From positions 1 to 37,931 of the forward strand of contig JAHBUH010000032.1 of NCBI GenBank assembly GCA_019638185.1: a stretch of 37,931 nt of DNA, given 5' to 3'. A program made the position numbers and the translations under genes. Source of the DNA: Leadbetterella sp. (lineage in GTDB: Bacteria; Bacteroidota; Bacteroidia; Cytophagales; Spirosomataceae). The notes under the pieces are model-generated. The model was not told the DNA's origin and did not search any database. It saw only the letters and a program-made list of their open reading frames with translations. Positions 10,201 to 18,768 of this stretch are shown piece after piece. The first letter of the stretch is position 1. Every line of letters begins with the position of its first letter.

Positions 10201-11535
10201 TCAGTGGCTGATGATGATAGTGTCCATATCTTCCAGGGTTTTTCCTTTGGTCTCCGGCATGATTTTCCAGGCAAAGATGAACTGGCAGACCATCATGAGG
10301 GTAAAGAAGCCGAAGGCCGCGGCTCCGCCGAAGGTTTCGGTGATCATGGGAAAGGAGAAGGAGATGAGGGCCGCCATAACCCAGTGGGTGGAGCTGCCGA
10401 TGGTCTGGCCGTAGGCCCGGACCTCGTTAGGGAAAATCTCTGCGATAAATACCCAGATCACGGCCCCCTGGGAGAATGCAAAAAAGGCGATGAACATAAA
10501 CAGGTAAACGGGAACCACGATGCCGCCTTCGCCCCGGTAGAAGGCCTGGGTGACCAGGGCCAGCGAGAGGATGAGGCCGGCAGAGCCAATGATCATGAGG
10601 GTTTTCCTGCCGTATTTATCGATCAGCGCCAGGCCGAGAAAAGTAGAGAGCAGGTTCACCAGGCCTATACCGGCCGAAGACAGCAGGGCGGACTCTTTGC
10701 CCAGTCCGGCCATTTCAAAGATCCGGGGGGCATAGTAGATGATGGCATTGATCCCCGAAACCTGGTTAAACAGCGCAAATAAAACCGCCAGCATAAGCGG
10801 GGTGCGATAGGTTTTGTTAAAAACATCGGCGAATTTCCCGGCAGATGTTTTCTTATCGGCGGAGTTTACAATGGCCGCTATGGTCTTATCTGCTTCTGCC
10901 GGGTCAATGATCTCCAGGGTTTGCCGGGCTTCCTGGATCCTGTTTTTCTTTAAAATAAGCCACCTCGGGCTTTCCGGAATGATGAAAACGGTGAGGATAA
11001 AGAACAGGGAGGGAATGGCCTGAACCCCCAGCATCCATCGCCATGAATGAGCGGGATCCACGCCGCTCAACAGGTAGTTAGACAGGTAGGCCATTAAAAT
11101 ACCGAAGACAATGTTAAACTGGAAGGTAGCCACCAGGCGGCCTCTTTTACGGGGAGGGGCAATTTCCGTAATGTACAGGGGGGCCACTATGGAGGAGATC
11201 CCTACGCCTATACCGCCCAGGAGACGGAAAATAAGGAAGAACCACCAGTCATGCGCCAGGGCGGTGCCCAATGCCGCAATTAAATAAATAACCGCTACCA
11301 GCAGGAGGGCCTTTTTCCGGCCCAGAAGGTCTGCCGGAATCCCTCCGAAGAGTGCTCCGGCCACGGTACCGATCAGGGCTATGGAAACGGTGAGGCCATG
11401 CTCCAGCGGAGTAAGGTGCCACAGGGTTTGCAGGTATTTTTCCACGCCGGAAATCACTGCCGTATCAAAACCAAACAAGAAGCCGCCAAGTGCAGCCGAA
11501 AGTGACCAGAAGAATATTTTTGAGGTTGGGTTCAT
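10201..11535 (-). CDS. MFS sugar:H+ symporter, copy 1
   Basis: This 444-residue inner-membrane porter is of the sugar-porter family, with twelve predicted membrane helices. Family motifs are GGFLFGFDTAVISG near the N-terminus, GRKK after helix 2, PESPRWL at the end of helix 6, NQVSGINAIIYYAPRIF in helix 7, DKYGRK between helices 8 and 9, and PETKGK near the C-terminus. The frame extends ten codons upstream, but the ATG at 11535 matches the start of the second copy. It is closely similar to the product of 11734-13068. It probably carries fructose into the cytoplasm for the kinase 4 bp downstream. Confidence 0.93.
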   Translation of the reverse strand: MNPTSKIFFWSLSAALGGFLFGFDTAVISGVEKYLQTLWHLTPLEHGLTVSIALIGTVAGALFGGIPADLLGRKKALLLVAVIYLIAALGTALAHDWWFFLIFRLLGGIGVGISSIVAPLYITEIAPPRKRGRLVATFQFNIVFGILMAYLSNYLLSGVDPAHSWRWMLGVQAIPSLFFILTVFIIPESPRWLILKKNRIQEARQTLEIIDPAEADKTIAAIVNSADKKTSAGKFADVFNKTYRTPLMLAVLFALFNQVSGINAIIYYAPRIFEMAGLGKESALLSSAGIGLVNLLSTFLGLALIDKYGRKTLMIIGSAGLILSLALVTQAFYRGEGGIVVPVYLFMFIAFFAFSQGAVIWVFIAEIFPNEVRAYGQTIGSSTHWVMAALISFSFPMITETFGGAAAFGFFTLMMVCQFIFAWKIMPETKGKTLEDMDTIIISH

Positions 11536-11592
11536 AAGACCAGGTTGAATAATATTATGAACCAAAGTTGGGGGAGTATTTTTTAAAGAAGT

Positions 11593-11605
11593 GTCAGAAT
11601 CTGAC
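11593..11605. promoter_or_regulatory. 13-bp perfect palindrome upstream of MFS copy 1 (possible operator)
   Basis: GTCAGA-A-TCTGAC lies about 60-70 bp upstream of the transporter start. Perfect short dyads at this distance often bind dimeric regulators, but no cognate regulator can be named from the sequence. Confidence 0.35.
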
Positions 11606-11651
11606 CAAAAAAGTTTAAATATGTTTCATTATTTAAGTTGTTGATAATAAG

Positions 11652-11689
11652 AATTTAACATTTCCTTCGAAAGAAAGAAATGTTAAATT
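11652..11689. promoter_or_regulatory. Inverted repeat with perfect 13-bp arms between the two MFS genes
   Basis: The arms at 11652-11664 (AATTTAACATTTC) and 11677-11689 are exact reverse complements separated by 12 bp. It lies 45 bp past the stop of MFS copy 2 and 117 bp before MFS copy 1. On the minus strand it could end or attenuate transcription from copy 2, but no T-run follows. It could equally be an operator. Confidence 0.5.
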
Positions 11690-11719
11690 TGTTACCTGAA
11701 GTTTTAAAAATGTTACCTG
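11690..11719. promoter_or_regulatory. TGTTACCTG direct repeats with 21-bp period (possible AraC-type binding site)
   Basis: TGTTACCTG occurs at 11690-11698 and again at 11711-11719. The 21-bp spacing is two helical turns and is the spacing seen at AraC half-sites. The adjacent regulator ends in an AraC-type HTH, so this is a candidate site for it. The link is inference only. Confidence 0.3.
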
Positions 11720-11733
11720 CGGAAGGTGCAGGG

Positions 11734-13068
11734 TCAGTGACTGATGATGATGGTATCCATATCTTCCAGTGATTTCCCTTTGGTTTCCGGCATGATTTTC
11801 CACGCAAACAGGAGCTGGCAGATCATCATGACGGTAAAGAAGCCGAACGCCGCAGCCCCGCCGAAGGTTTCGGTGATCATAGGGAAAGAGAAGGAGATCA
11901 GGGCGGCCATGATCCAGTGGGTGGAGCTGCCCAGGGTTTGACCGTAGGCCCGGACCTCGTTAGGAAAAATCTCCGCGATAAACACCCAGATCACCGCGCC
12001 CTGCGAGAAAGCAAAGAAGGCGATGAACATGAACAGGTAGATGGGAACCATCATGCCGGCCTCATGCCGGTAGAAAGCCTGGGTGACCAGGGCCAGGGAA
12101 AGGATGAGCCCGGCAGAGCCCGCGATCATCAGGGTTTTCCTGCCGTATTTATCAATCAGCGCCAGGCCGAGAAAAGTAGAGAGCAGGTTCACCAGGCCTA
12201 TACCGGCAGAAGACAGCAGCGCGGACTCTTTTCCCAAGCCGGCCAGTTCAAAAATCCGGGGGGCATAATAGATGATGGCATTAATGCCTGACACCTGGTT
12301 AAAGAAGGCAAAGAGCAGGGCCAGGAGCAGGGGCTTTCGGTAGGCTTTGCCAAAAACGGCAGAGAAGCCGGCTGTTTTCCCGGTTTGTGATGAGGTATTC
12401 AGAATGGCTGAGATGGTCTTTTCCGACTCGGCAGGGTCAATGATCTCCAGGGTTTTCCGGGCGTCTTCCAGGTTATTTTTCTTCAGGATGAGCCAGCGCG
12501 GGCTTTCCGGGATGATCAGGGCCGTGATAAGGAAAAGCAGGGAAGGGAAAGCCTGCACGCCCAGCATCCAGCGCCAGGAAACGGCAGGATCAATCCCGCT
12601 CAGCAGGTAGTTAGAAAGGTAAGCGATAAGGATACCGAAAACAATGTTAAACTGGAACATGGCTACCAGCCGTCCGCGCCGGGCAGGCGGGGCTATTTCC
12701 GTAATGTACAGCGGGGCCACTATGGAGGAGATCCCGACGCCTACACCGCCCAGGAAGCGGAAGATGAGGAAGAAGCTCCAGGTATGGGCCAGCGCCGTGC
12801 CTAAGGAGGCCAGCAGGTAAATCACGGCAATCATCAGCAGGGTCTTCTTCCGGCCCAGGGTATCTGCCGGAATGCCTCCCAGTAAAGCCCCTACCACGGT
12901 ACCGATCAGGGCAATGGAAACGGTGAGCCCGTGCTCTACGGCAGACAGGTTCCAGAGGGATTGCAGGTGCTTTTCCACACCGGAAATAACGGCCGTATCA
13001 AAGCCGAACAGGAAGCCACCTAATGCGGCGGAAAGAGACCAAAAAAAGATTTTTGTACCCTGGTTCAT
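11734..13068 (-). CDS. MFS sugar:H+ symporter, copy 2
   Basis: This 444-residue paralogue of copy 1 has the same length and the same motifs (FGFDTAVISG, GRKK, PESPRWL, NAIIYYAPRIF, DKYGRK, PETKGK). Long stretches of both protein and DNA are identical, which points to tandem duplication. Differences cluster in the cytoplasmic loop after helix 6 (about 210-245) and at scattered helix positions. It is separated from copy 1 by 198 bp that hold several dyads, and from the next upstream gene by about 100 bp with a possible promoter, so it may be transcribed separately. A difference in affinity or substrate between the copies is plausible but not shown. Confidence 0.92.
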   Translation of the reverse strand: MNQGTKIFFWSLSAALGGFLFGFDTAVISGVEKHLQSLWNLSAVEHGLTVSIALIGTVVGALLGGIPADTLGRKKTLLMIAVIYLLASLGTALAHTWSFFLIFRFLGGVGVGISSIVAPLYITEIAPPARRGRLVAMFQFNIVFGILIAYLSNYLLSGIDPAVSWRWMLGVQAFPSLLFLITALIIPESPRWLILKKNNLEDARKTLEIIDPAESEKTISAILNTSSQTGKTAGFSAVFGKAYRKPLLLALLFAFFNQVSGINAIIYYAPRIFELAGLGKESALLSSAGIGLVNLLSTFLGLALIDKYGRKTLMIAGSAGLILSLALVTQAFYRHEAGMMVPIYLFMFIAFFAFSQGAVIWVFIAEIFPNEVRAYGQTLGSSTHWIMAALISFSFPMITETFGGAAAFGFFTVMMICQLLFAWKIMPETKGKSLEDMDTIIISH

Positions 13069-13111
13069 AAGATTGGAAATGGTTAAAACGCGGTTAAAGG
13101 CTTACTGGTGA

Positions 13112-13119
13112 TAAATATA
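13112..13119 (-). promoter_or_regulatory. Possible Bacteroidota -7 box for MFS copy 2
   Basis: TATATTTA on the minus strand matches the TAnnTTTG consensus at seven of eight positions and lies about 45 bp upstream of the start codon. I found no convincing -33 TTG at standard spacing, so the call is weak. Confidence 0.25.
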
Positions 13120-13166
13120 GCGAGATAACCTGATATTTTATAGTGTTATAACCATGAGAACAGGAT

Positions 13167-16100
13167 CTAAAATCCTTCCCCCTCCTCTTTCTTCGCCTTT
13201 TTAACGGCTTTCGGCGGTGATTTCAGTTGCTTGTTATATTCTTCCTCGGTGATGCCGTGGTAATTGATCAGGAAGCGCTTTTTGAAGCGGGTGGCTTCGT
13301 TAATGTCTACAAAGTTCACGCCTTTTTCCTTTCCGCCGCCAGTGTTCACCAGCCGGTTTACTTCTTCGTCGGAGGAAACCATGCCCAGCTGGCCGTTACG
13401 GTAGATGAAGTAGTACCACTTTTCAGGGGCGAGGTCCAGGTAGATGTGGAGCTCGTTTCCGGTGCTGTGCGACTGCACGATCTCCACGTAACCGTTTACC
13501 AGGGCGTTAATGTCCACATCGCCCATGTTAGAGATGCCGATGGGCCCGGTGCTGTAATAGGCATTGGCCGTGGCGTTCCATTGGAGGTCTGCTTTGGAGA
13601 GTACCAGCGGTTTCAGGAACTTAGTTGATTCCTTAAACAGGGGGATATGCCCCTTCTGGCTGCTGGTTTTGTATTTTTCGGTGTCTGTTGTACCGATGAT
13701 CCGGCTGAGTCTCTGCAGGAAGTTGGCGTCATCCGGTTCAATGGCCGCATTGCTGTTACCGGCGTCCAGGTTGGTTTTTACGATGTTCTGGCCCATTTTC
13801 TGAACGGTAGGAATGGGCAGCGGGAAGTCAAAGAGCATCATGGTTTCCAGGCGGTATTTCATGGAATCCAGGTTTACGGAAGCTTTTCCCACGGCTTCAA
13901 ATACCTTGGTGGGCACGCCCAGCAGGTTAAACCGGCCGGTGAGCACCATCAGGCCTTTGTCGTCATAAAACTCGGCCTCGTTATCGGATTCGTTCTGCGG
14001 TTTTACGTAGAATCGCTGGTTAGGCTCGTCTCGTCCGAATACGCCGCGGGCCAGGAACACATCGTAGTCGTCTGCGGAGGCCTTCATAGACAGGAAGGAA
14101 GGATAGATGCCGTCGCTGTTAGCCCCGTATTTCAGGTGAAGGCCCACATAGAGCGGTTTTCCGCCGTCTTTCAGGGTCTCGTCGATGTTTATGGTAACGT
14201 TTTCTGACTTACTGCCGGCGTAGTTGATCCAGGAGCCGCCGATCATAGGGTATTTTTTGAGGTCAGGCAACACCTGTCCGCGGAGCGAAAGGTTTTTAAA
14301 GGGGGCCAGCATGGTCATTTCACCCACGTACAGCATTTTTTTAGCCAGGTATACCTGGTCTTTTTCCGAAATGGAGGCACGGGCTATGGTAGACAGTTTG
14401 CCGGAGCCTTTGGAGTCCAGGATGCGGCCGTCAGGCGTGACCTCCGCAAACTCGAAGCCCCCCAGCTTGATGTTGAAAGTGTCTGAACTGATATTTACGT
14501 AGCGGTAATCCGCGTTCCCGCTGTAGGAGAGGCGGGAATTAATGGTGACGCCGGCGTTTGTCAGCGTATGGTAGCGGTTAAGGGTGTCGGCCACGATGGT
14601 GGCCCGGGTGAAGGAGTCCAGCTTGCCGTCATTCTTCACAAATACCTTTCCGTCACGCGGCTGGATGGCGGCATCGGCCGAACGGATCTCTTCCACGCCC
14701 GTTATACTGAGGTTCTTGGAGCTGATGTCATAGCGGGCTCCCGTACCGTTAAACCGCAGCCCGTACTGGTGGGGTGCCGTAGAGGTAAATACGGAGTTTT
14801 CCAGCTGGCCGTCCATGGTGATGATCTTGTCTTTGATGCTCCACAGGGCCTTATCGATGGTGGTTTTGTAAGCCGAAGACGGAAATTCCAGGAAGGCGGT
14901 TTCGCCGGAATTAAAATCGCGGTTCTGGGAGGAGATTTTTACCTGGAACTGCTGGATGTTAAAGTCAATATCCACATTTTTACCGGAGAAGGCCAGCTTA
15001 TCCGCTTCTTCTGCTTTTACCTGGATTGTGGCTTTTTCAGCCAGGAAGCCGTTTTTATCGAACTTAAAGCTGGCAGAAGAGATGTCAGAGTCGGTACGGG
15101 TCAGCTGGCCGTTACCAAACAGCCCGCCGGTACGCATCACAATGCTCCCTTTGAGGTAAGAGCTGCCGTTATAGAATTCAAACCCTTTTTCGGAGGCCAC
15201 CGCCATGCTGTCTTTCAGCGGTTCCCAATGCAGGGTATAGGCCGAAATATTCACCTGGGGGAAGTAGGCGGCTCCCACCTGCTTTTCAGTGATGCGGCCG
15301 GAGCTACCGGTTGCTTCGCTGTGGTCTTCAAAAAAGCTGATCTTATCCGTATTCAGTACGGCGGCCAGGTGGTGCAGCTCGCCGGAAGAGCTGATGCCGC
15401 GTTTATTCAGCGTAATCTCCGAGGCGGCATTAAAGGCTGTAGACGAGCCGTAAACCGGGTAGGGGCCGGCGGCACGGTGCCGCATGCCCATGGAAGAGTC
15501 AGGCAGCACCACCAGGTTATCTTTGACCGGCTTAAAGATTCCGGCGGTGATAAAGAGGCCGGGAATGACGGGGTCACGGGTGTTCAGGCTGTCCAGGGAG
15601 AGGCCACCAGCCTTAAAATACACCTGCTCGGAAAATTTGTGCGTTCTTCCGGGTTCGTTAAAATAAACCATTACGCCGTCAGGGATGTCCAGGCGGGGAT
15701 ATTCAGGCAGCTTTTTCCGCCCGGATTTATTGTCCGGGCTGTTCAGGTACAGCTTCCCGGTTTTCCCGAACCGGAAGTTCCCGGCCAGCTGCAGCTTTCC
15801 GCCTTTTTTATAGATGTCCAGCGGAATGAAGGTAATGGAGTCTATCCGGTTCAGGTTCACCAGGAATTTCTCGTATTCCAGCACAAACTCGCCATAGAAA
15901 GTATAGTTTTTCACCACGATCTTCCCGTTAAACCGGAAGACCTTATTCCCGATCACCTCCATGCTCTGGTCATTGGGCAGGAGCTGTATTCCCAGGCTGT
16001 CACTAAGTTTAAAGTTCTGGGCACCGGTGATGTTCAGTGCCTTGGAGTTAAAGTCGATGGTGGCGTTCTGGCGGCTGGCCCCGGTCCGGTTAAGGGAGGA

Positions 16101-17807
16101 GAAGACCAGGTCGTCATAGTCTTTTTTACCGGTGGCCACAAAATAATAATGGAGTCCTTTCCGGCTGATGCTGTAGTAGTCTCCGAAAGGATGGTAATCA
16201 AAAAAGCCCATCTGGGTACCGATCAGCATGCCGTTAGCGGCTATGTGCCGTTCTTTTTTCGTGAACTGCATCATTTCATCTACGGTGATGCTGTTTTTCT
16301 TTTTCCGGCCTATGATGGTGGCGGCCGCCATAAGCGGACTGAAGCCGGCGGCATCGCTCAGGCTGCTGAGGCGGCTCATGCTAAAGTAGTCGAACGACTC
16401 AAATTCCGCCGCCACTTCCTGCTTACCGGCCACGATATAGAAGTCCATTTTACCGCTGGCCAGGTCCCACGACATGGCATCACAGCGGATATCCACCTGG
16501 TGAAAGGTATCTGAAAACATGCTGTTCCGGAAGCCGCCTTTGCGCACCTTATTCAGCTGCACATGCTGCTGGGGAATCCGGTATTCAAACTGCACGGCGG
16601 GGTGGGATACGGAGTCTTTCCCGAGGCGGGCCACAAAGCTCACCTGGTCAGAAGAAATGAGCGTATCCGTCAGCGTAATGGAGTGCCCCACTACCTCAAA
16701 CTGGCTGGTCTGGCTGCCTTTGTTCACATGCATAAGCGAGTAGCGGTCATAGAGTGAAGCGGTGGTAATTTTAGTGCCGATGACGGTGTATCCGCCTGAA
16801 ATGGTGTAGTCGCCCAGGTTCAGTACATAGGCGGCGTCATTGTGATAGGATTTAAAGCGCGGATAGCTGGGGGCTTCATTCGGGGCTCTTTTCTCCAGTT
16901 TGACCTCCAGTACGCCGGTCACAGGCTGCCGGAGCAGGCGCTCGTGCGAGAGCTTCACGTTTTCAGCCGTTAACTTACCGCTGGCGCCGCGAAAGGCGTA
17001 TTTCCCCAGGGCTGCATCTACCGGGTTTTCCGATACCTGCCAGCGGACATGGCCCCCTTCGCCCACAAAAACCGCATCCATAAAGTTATACGCTCCCCGC
17101 GTACCGGTGAGGATGATGGAGTCAGACGGGCTCACCAGGGTGAGATCCGTGGGGTCAAAAACAAAAAACAGCCCCTGCACTTCGGGGAGGTTTTCACGCG
17201 GCGTCTCTTTTACGGCCGGGGTGAAGTCTGTGGCGGGTTCATCCCAGCCGATATCCTCATTGGCCGGCTTGTCTTTCTGCGCGGTGGCATTGCCGGAGAA
17301 ATAATCCTGTTTCCGGTCAAAGAATTTCAGGCTGGTTTTAGCCGAAGAGGCCCTGATCCGGTTAAAGGAAGACGTATAAAGCGCACCTGTGGTAAAAAAG
17401 TTACCTATCTGGGTCAGTGCTTCGTTAATGGCTTTGGACGGGTAAGGCTCAAATGATTTTTTGAGAAGGGCCAAGAAACTCTCCAGCTCCCGGGCTGACG
17501 CCTCCTGGTTTTTCCGGTAGAGGGCCAGGATCTCCGTGAACCGTACCACTTCTGCCGGGCGCAGGCCTTTAGCAGACAGCAGCTGGATCAGGGTAATGGC
17601 CTCCTTTTTCCCGGCGGGCTCCAGTGCGCTGCGGTAAAGCTCGGAAAACTGGGCGGTGGCCGGAACGGCAGTAGGGCCCACGTACTTTTCGATCTGCCGG
17701 GTATATTCTTCCAGGAACTTTTCCGGGTCCGCAGGCAGGGTCATTACCTGGGCCTGCGCGGCGCTGAAAAGCATAAGGGGAAAAATAAGCCCGATCAGTT
17801 TTCTCAT
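13167..17807 (-). CDS. Very large secreted protein of unknown function
   Basis: I do not recognise a named family for this 1546-residue protein. It has a clear signal peptide (about 1-19, cleavage after AQA). A predicted helical N-terminal part (about 25-150) is followed by more than 1200 residues of beta-rich sequence. That part repeatedly pairs strands with turns such as KNLSITG, LNITGAQNFKLSD and KDKIITMDGQ, which resembles stacked beta-helix or jelly-roll folds. The C-terminal part (about 1270-1500) looks more compact and ends in a Lys-rich tail (KAVKKAKKEEGEGF). No transmembrane helix or T9SS sorting domain is evident. It starts 39 bp after prmA on the same strand. Its size and export suggest an envelope or periplasmic structural role, but that is inference. 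The frame is intact throughout. Confidence 0.85.
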   Translation of the reverse strand: MRKLIGLIFPLMLFSAAQAQVMTLPADPEKFLEEYTRQIEKYVGPTAVPATAQFSELYRSALEPAGKKEAITLIQLLSAKGLRPAEVVRFTEILALYRKNQEASARELESFLALLKKSFEPYPSKAINEALTQIGNFFTTGALYTSSFNRIRASSAKTSLKFFDRKQDYFSGNATAQKDKPANEDIGWDEPATDFTPAVKETPRENLPEVQGLFFVFDPTDLTLVSPSDSIILTGTRGAYNFMDAVFVGEGGHVRWQVSENPVDAALGKYAFRGASGKLTAENVKLSHERLLRQPVTGVLEVKLEKRAPNEAPSYPRFKSYHNDAAYVLNLGDYTISGGYTVIGTKITTASLYDRYSLMHVNKGSQTSQFEVVGHSITLTDTLISSDQVSFVARLGKDSVSHPAVQFEYRIPQQHVQLNKVRKGGFRNSMFSDTFHQVDIRCDAMSWDLASGKMDFYIVAGKQEVAAEFESFDYFSMSRLSSLSDAAGFSPLMAAATIIGRKKKNSITVDEMMQFTKKERHIAANGMLIGTQMGFFDYHPFGDYYSISRKGLHYYFVATGKKDYDDLVFSSLNRTGASRQNATIDFNSKALNITGAQNFKLSDSLGIQLLPNDQSMEVIGNKVFRFNGKIVVKNYTFYGEFVLEYEKFLVNLNRIDSITFIPLDIYKKGGKLQLAGNFRFGKTGKLYLNSPDNKSGRKKLPEYPRLDIPDGVMVYFNEPGRTHKFSEQVYFKAGGLSLDSLNTRDPVIPGLFITAGIFKPVKDNLVVLPDSSMGMRHRAAGPYPVYGSSTAFNAASEITLNKRGISSSGELHHLAAVLNTDKISFFEDHSEATGSSGRITEKQVGAAYFPQVNISAYTLHWEPLKDSMAVASEKGFEFYNGSSYLKGSIVMRTGGLFGNGQLTRTDSDISSASFKFDKNGFLAEKATIQVKAEEADKLAFSGKNVDIDFNIQQFQVKISSQNRDFNSGETAFLEFPSSAYKTTIDKALWSIKDKIITMDGQLENSVFTSTAPHQYGLRFNGTGARYDISSKNLSITGVEEIRSADAAIQPRDGKVFVKNDGKLDSFTRATIVADTLNRYHTLTNAGVTINSRLSYSGNADYRYVNISSDTFNIKLGGFEFAEVTPDGRILDSKGSGKLSTIARASISEKDQVYLAKKMLYVGEMTMLAPFKNLSLRGQVLPDLKKYPMIGGSWINYAGSKSENVTINIDETLKDGGKPLYVGLHLKYGANSDGIYPSFLSMKASADDYDVFLARGVFGRDEPNQRFYVKPQNESDNEAEFYDDKGLMVLTGRFNLLGVPTKVFEAVGKASVNLDSMKYRLETMMLFDFPLPIPTVQKMGQNIVKTNLDAGNSNAAIEPDDANFLQRLSRIIGTTDTEKYKTSSQKGHIPLFKESTKFLKPLVLSKADLQWNATANAYYSTGPIGISNMGDVDINALVNGYVEIVQSHSTGNELHIYLDLAPEKWYYFIYRNGQLGMVSSDEEVNRLVNTGGGKEKGVNFVDINEATRFKKRFLINYHGITEEEYNKQLKSPPKAVKKAKKEEGEGF

Positions 17808-17846
17808 GTTGTAAAATTTAGCTTTCAGCCGGCCAGCAGCTCATAA

Positions 17847-18668
17847 CTATTTCCTAAAAACGACAGCCGCCCAATTGTTCTTACTTATTTGTTTCACTTT
17901 TTTAAAGCCTTCGGCTTCTGCCACCGTCTGAATTTCAGGAATATCCTGTTCGTAAAAGCCGCTGACCAGGAGATACTCCCGGGCAAAGGCCGCATATGCA
18001 GGGATCTCTTCCAGCAGGATGTTCCGGTTAATATTAGCCAGCACGATATCATAAACCTCCGGTTTCTGGCTGCTGATGGTGCCCTGCTCAATGGTGATAT
18101 GCGGTACGCCGTTCAGCTCATAGTTTTCGCGGCCGTTTTCCACGGACCATTCGTCGATATCAAAAGAGTGGATACGGTCAGCCCCCAGCTTATGCGCCAT
18201 GATGGCCAGGATTCCCGTACCGGTGCCTACATCCAGCACGGATTTCCCCTGATGGTCTATCTCCAGCTGCAGTTCGATCATCTGGGCGGTGGTTTCATGA
18301 TGCCCGGTTCCGAAAGACATTTTGGGGACAATGATGATCTCATGCTCAAAACTATCTGGGGCGGGGTCATGGAATGTGGCCCGGATGTATACCCGGCCGG
18401 CCACCTCAATGGGGTGGAAGTTTTCTTCCCACTCTTTGTTCCAGTTTTGTCTTTTGACTTTCTTTAAGGCGTAGGAAAGCGGGATGCGGGCGGCATAGTT
18501 TTCCATGAGCAGTTTAAAAGTCCGGTCATCGAAGAGCTCTTCGGGGATGTAGGCCAGCAGGCCGTCTTCTTTTTCCAGGAAGGAATCGAAGCCTATTTCA
18601 GCCAGTTCGGCCAGGAGTATTTCAGCAAAATCAGGATCTACGCTGAGATCCAGTTCAAAAAAGTCCAT
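17847..18668 (-). CDS. prmA: Ribosomal protein L11 methyltransferase
   Basis: This 273-residue cytoplasmic enzyme methylates ribosomal protein L11 using S-adenosylmethionine. Diagnostic sequences are the N-terminal substrate-recognition domain (about 1-90), PKMSFGTGHHETT, the AdoMet-binding VLDVGTGTGILAI, and the catalytic-site LANINRNIL. Length is close to normal for the family. It follows the porV terminator at 18687-18711, so it likely has its own promoter within the roughly 20 bp after that hairpin or depends on readthrough. Confidence 0.95.
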   Translation of the reverse strand: MDFFELDLSVDPDFAEILLAELAEIGFDSFLEKEDGLLAYIPEELFDDRTFKLLMENYAARIPLSYALKKVKRQNWNKEWEENFHPIEVAGRVYIRATFHDPAPDSFEHEIIIVPKMSFGTGHHETTAQMIELQLEIDHQGKSVLDVGTGTGILAIMAHKLGADRIHSFDIDEWSVENGRENYELNGVPHITIEQGTISSQKPEVYDIVLANINRNILLEEIPAYAAFAREYLLVSGFYEQDIPEIQTVAEAEGFKKVKQISKNNWAAVVFRK

Positions 18669-18686
18669 ATATACAGTTTAAAATAA

Positions 18687-18711
18687 CAAAAGCCCGCAGG
18701 AGGGGCTTTTG
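18687..18711 (-). terminator. Intrinsic terminator after porV
   Basis: Perfect 9-bp arms (18687-18695 and 18703-18711, CAAAAGCCC type) enclose a 7-nt loop. On the minus strand the hairpin is followed by TTATTTT. It lies 58 bp past the porV stop and just before prmA, so it should close the upstream T9SS transcript. Confidence 0.85.
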
Positions 18712-18768
18712 TCAGGTGATTATCTGATACCTGTGCGGGCCTGAAGGGGGGCCGGGGCACAAGAGTAT

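Noticed and set aside
10197-10274. Upstream extension of the fructokinase frame
   Set aside because: It would overlap the transporter's coding end; the ATG at 10196 gives the normal PfkB N-terminus.
10108-10782. A 224-codon plus-strand frame opposite fructokinase and MFS copy 1
   Set aside because: Overlaps two real genes; a similar frame opposite MFS copy 2 exists only because the two genes are paralogues.
14568-16514. A 648-codon open frame on the plus strand inside the large secreted-protein gene
   Set aside because: It is fully antisense to an intact gene with signal peptide and normal codon pattern. Its product is rich in Gly, His and Val with no fold or motif, as expected for a GC-rich shadow frame.
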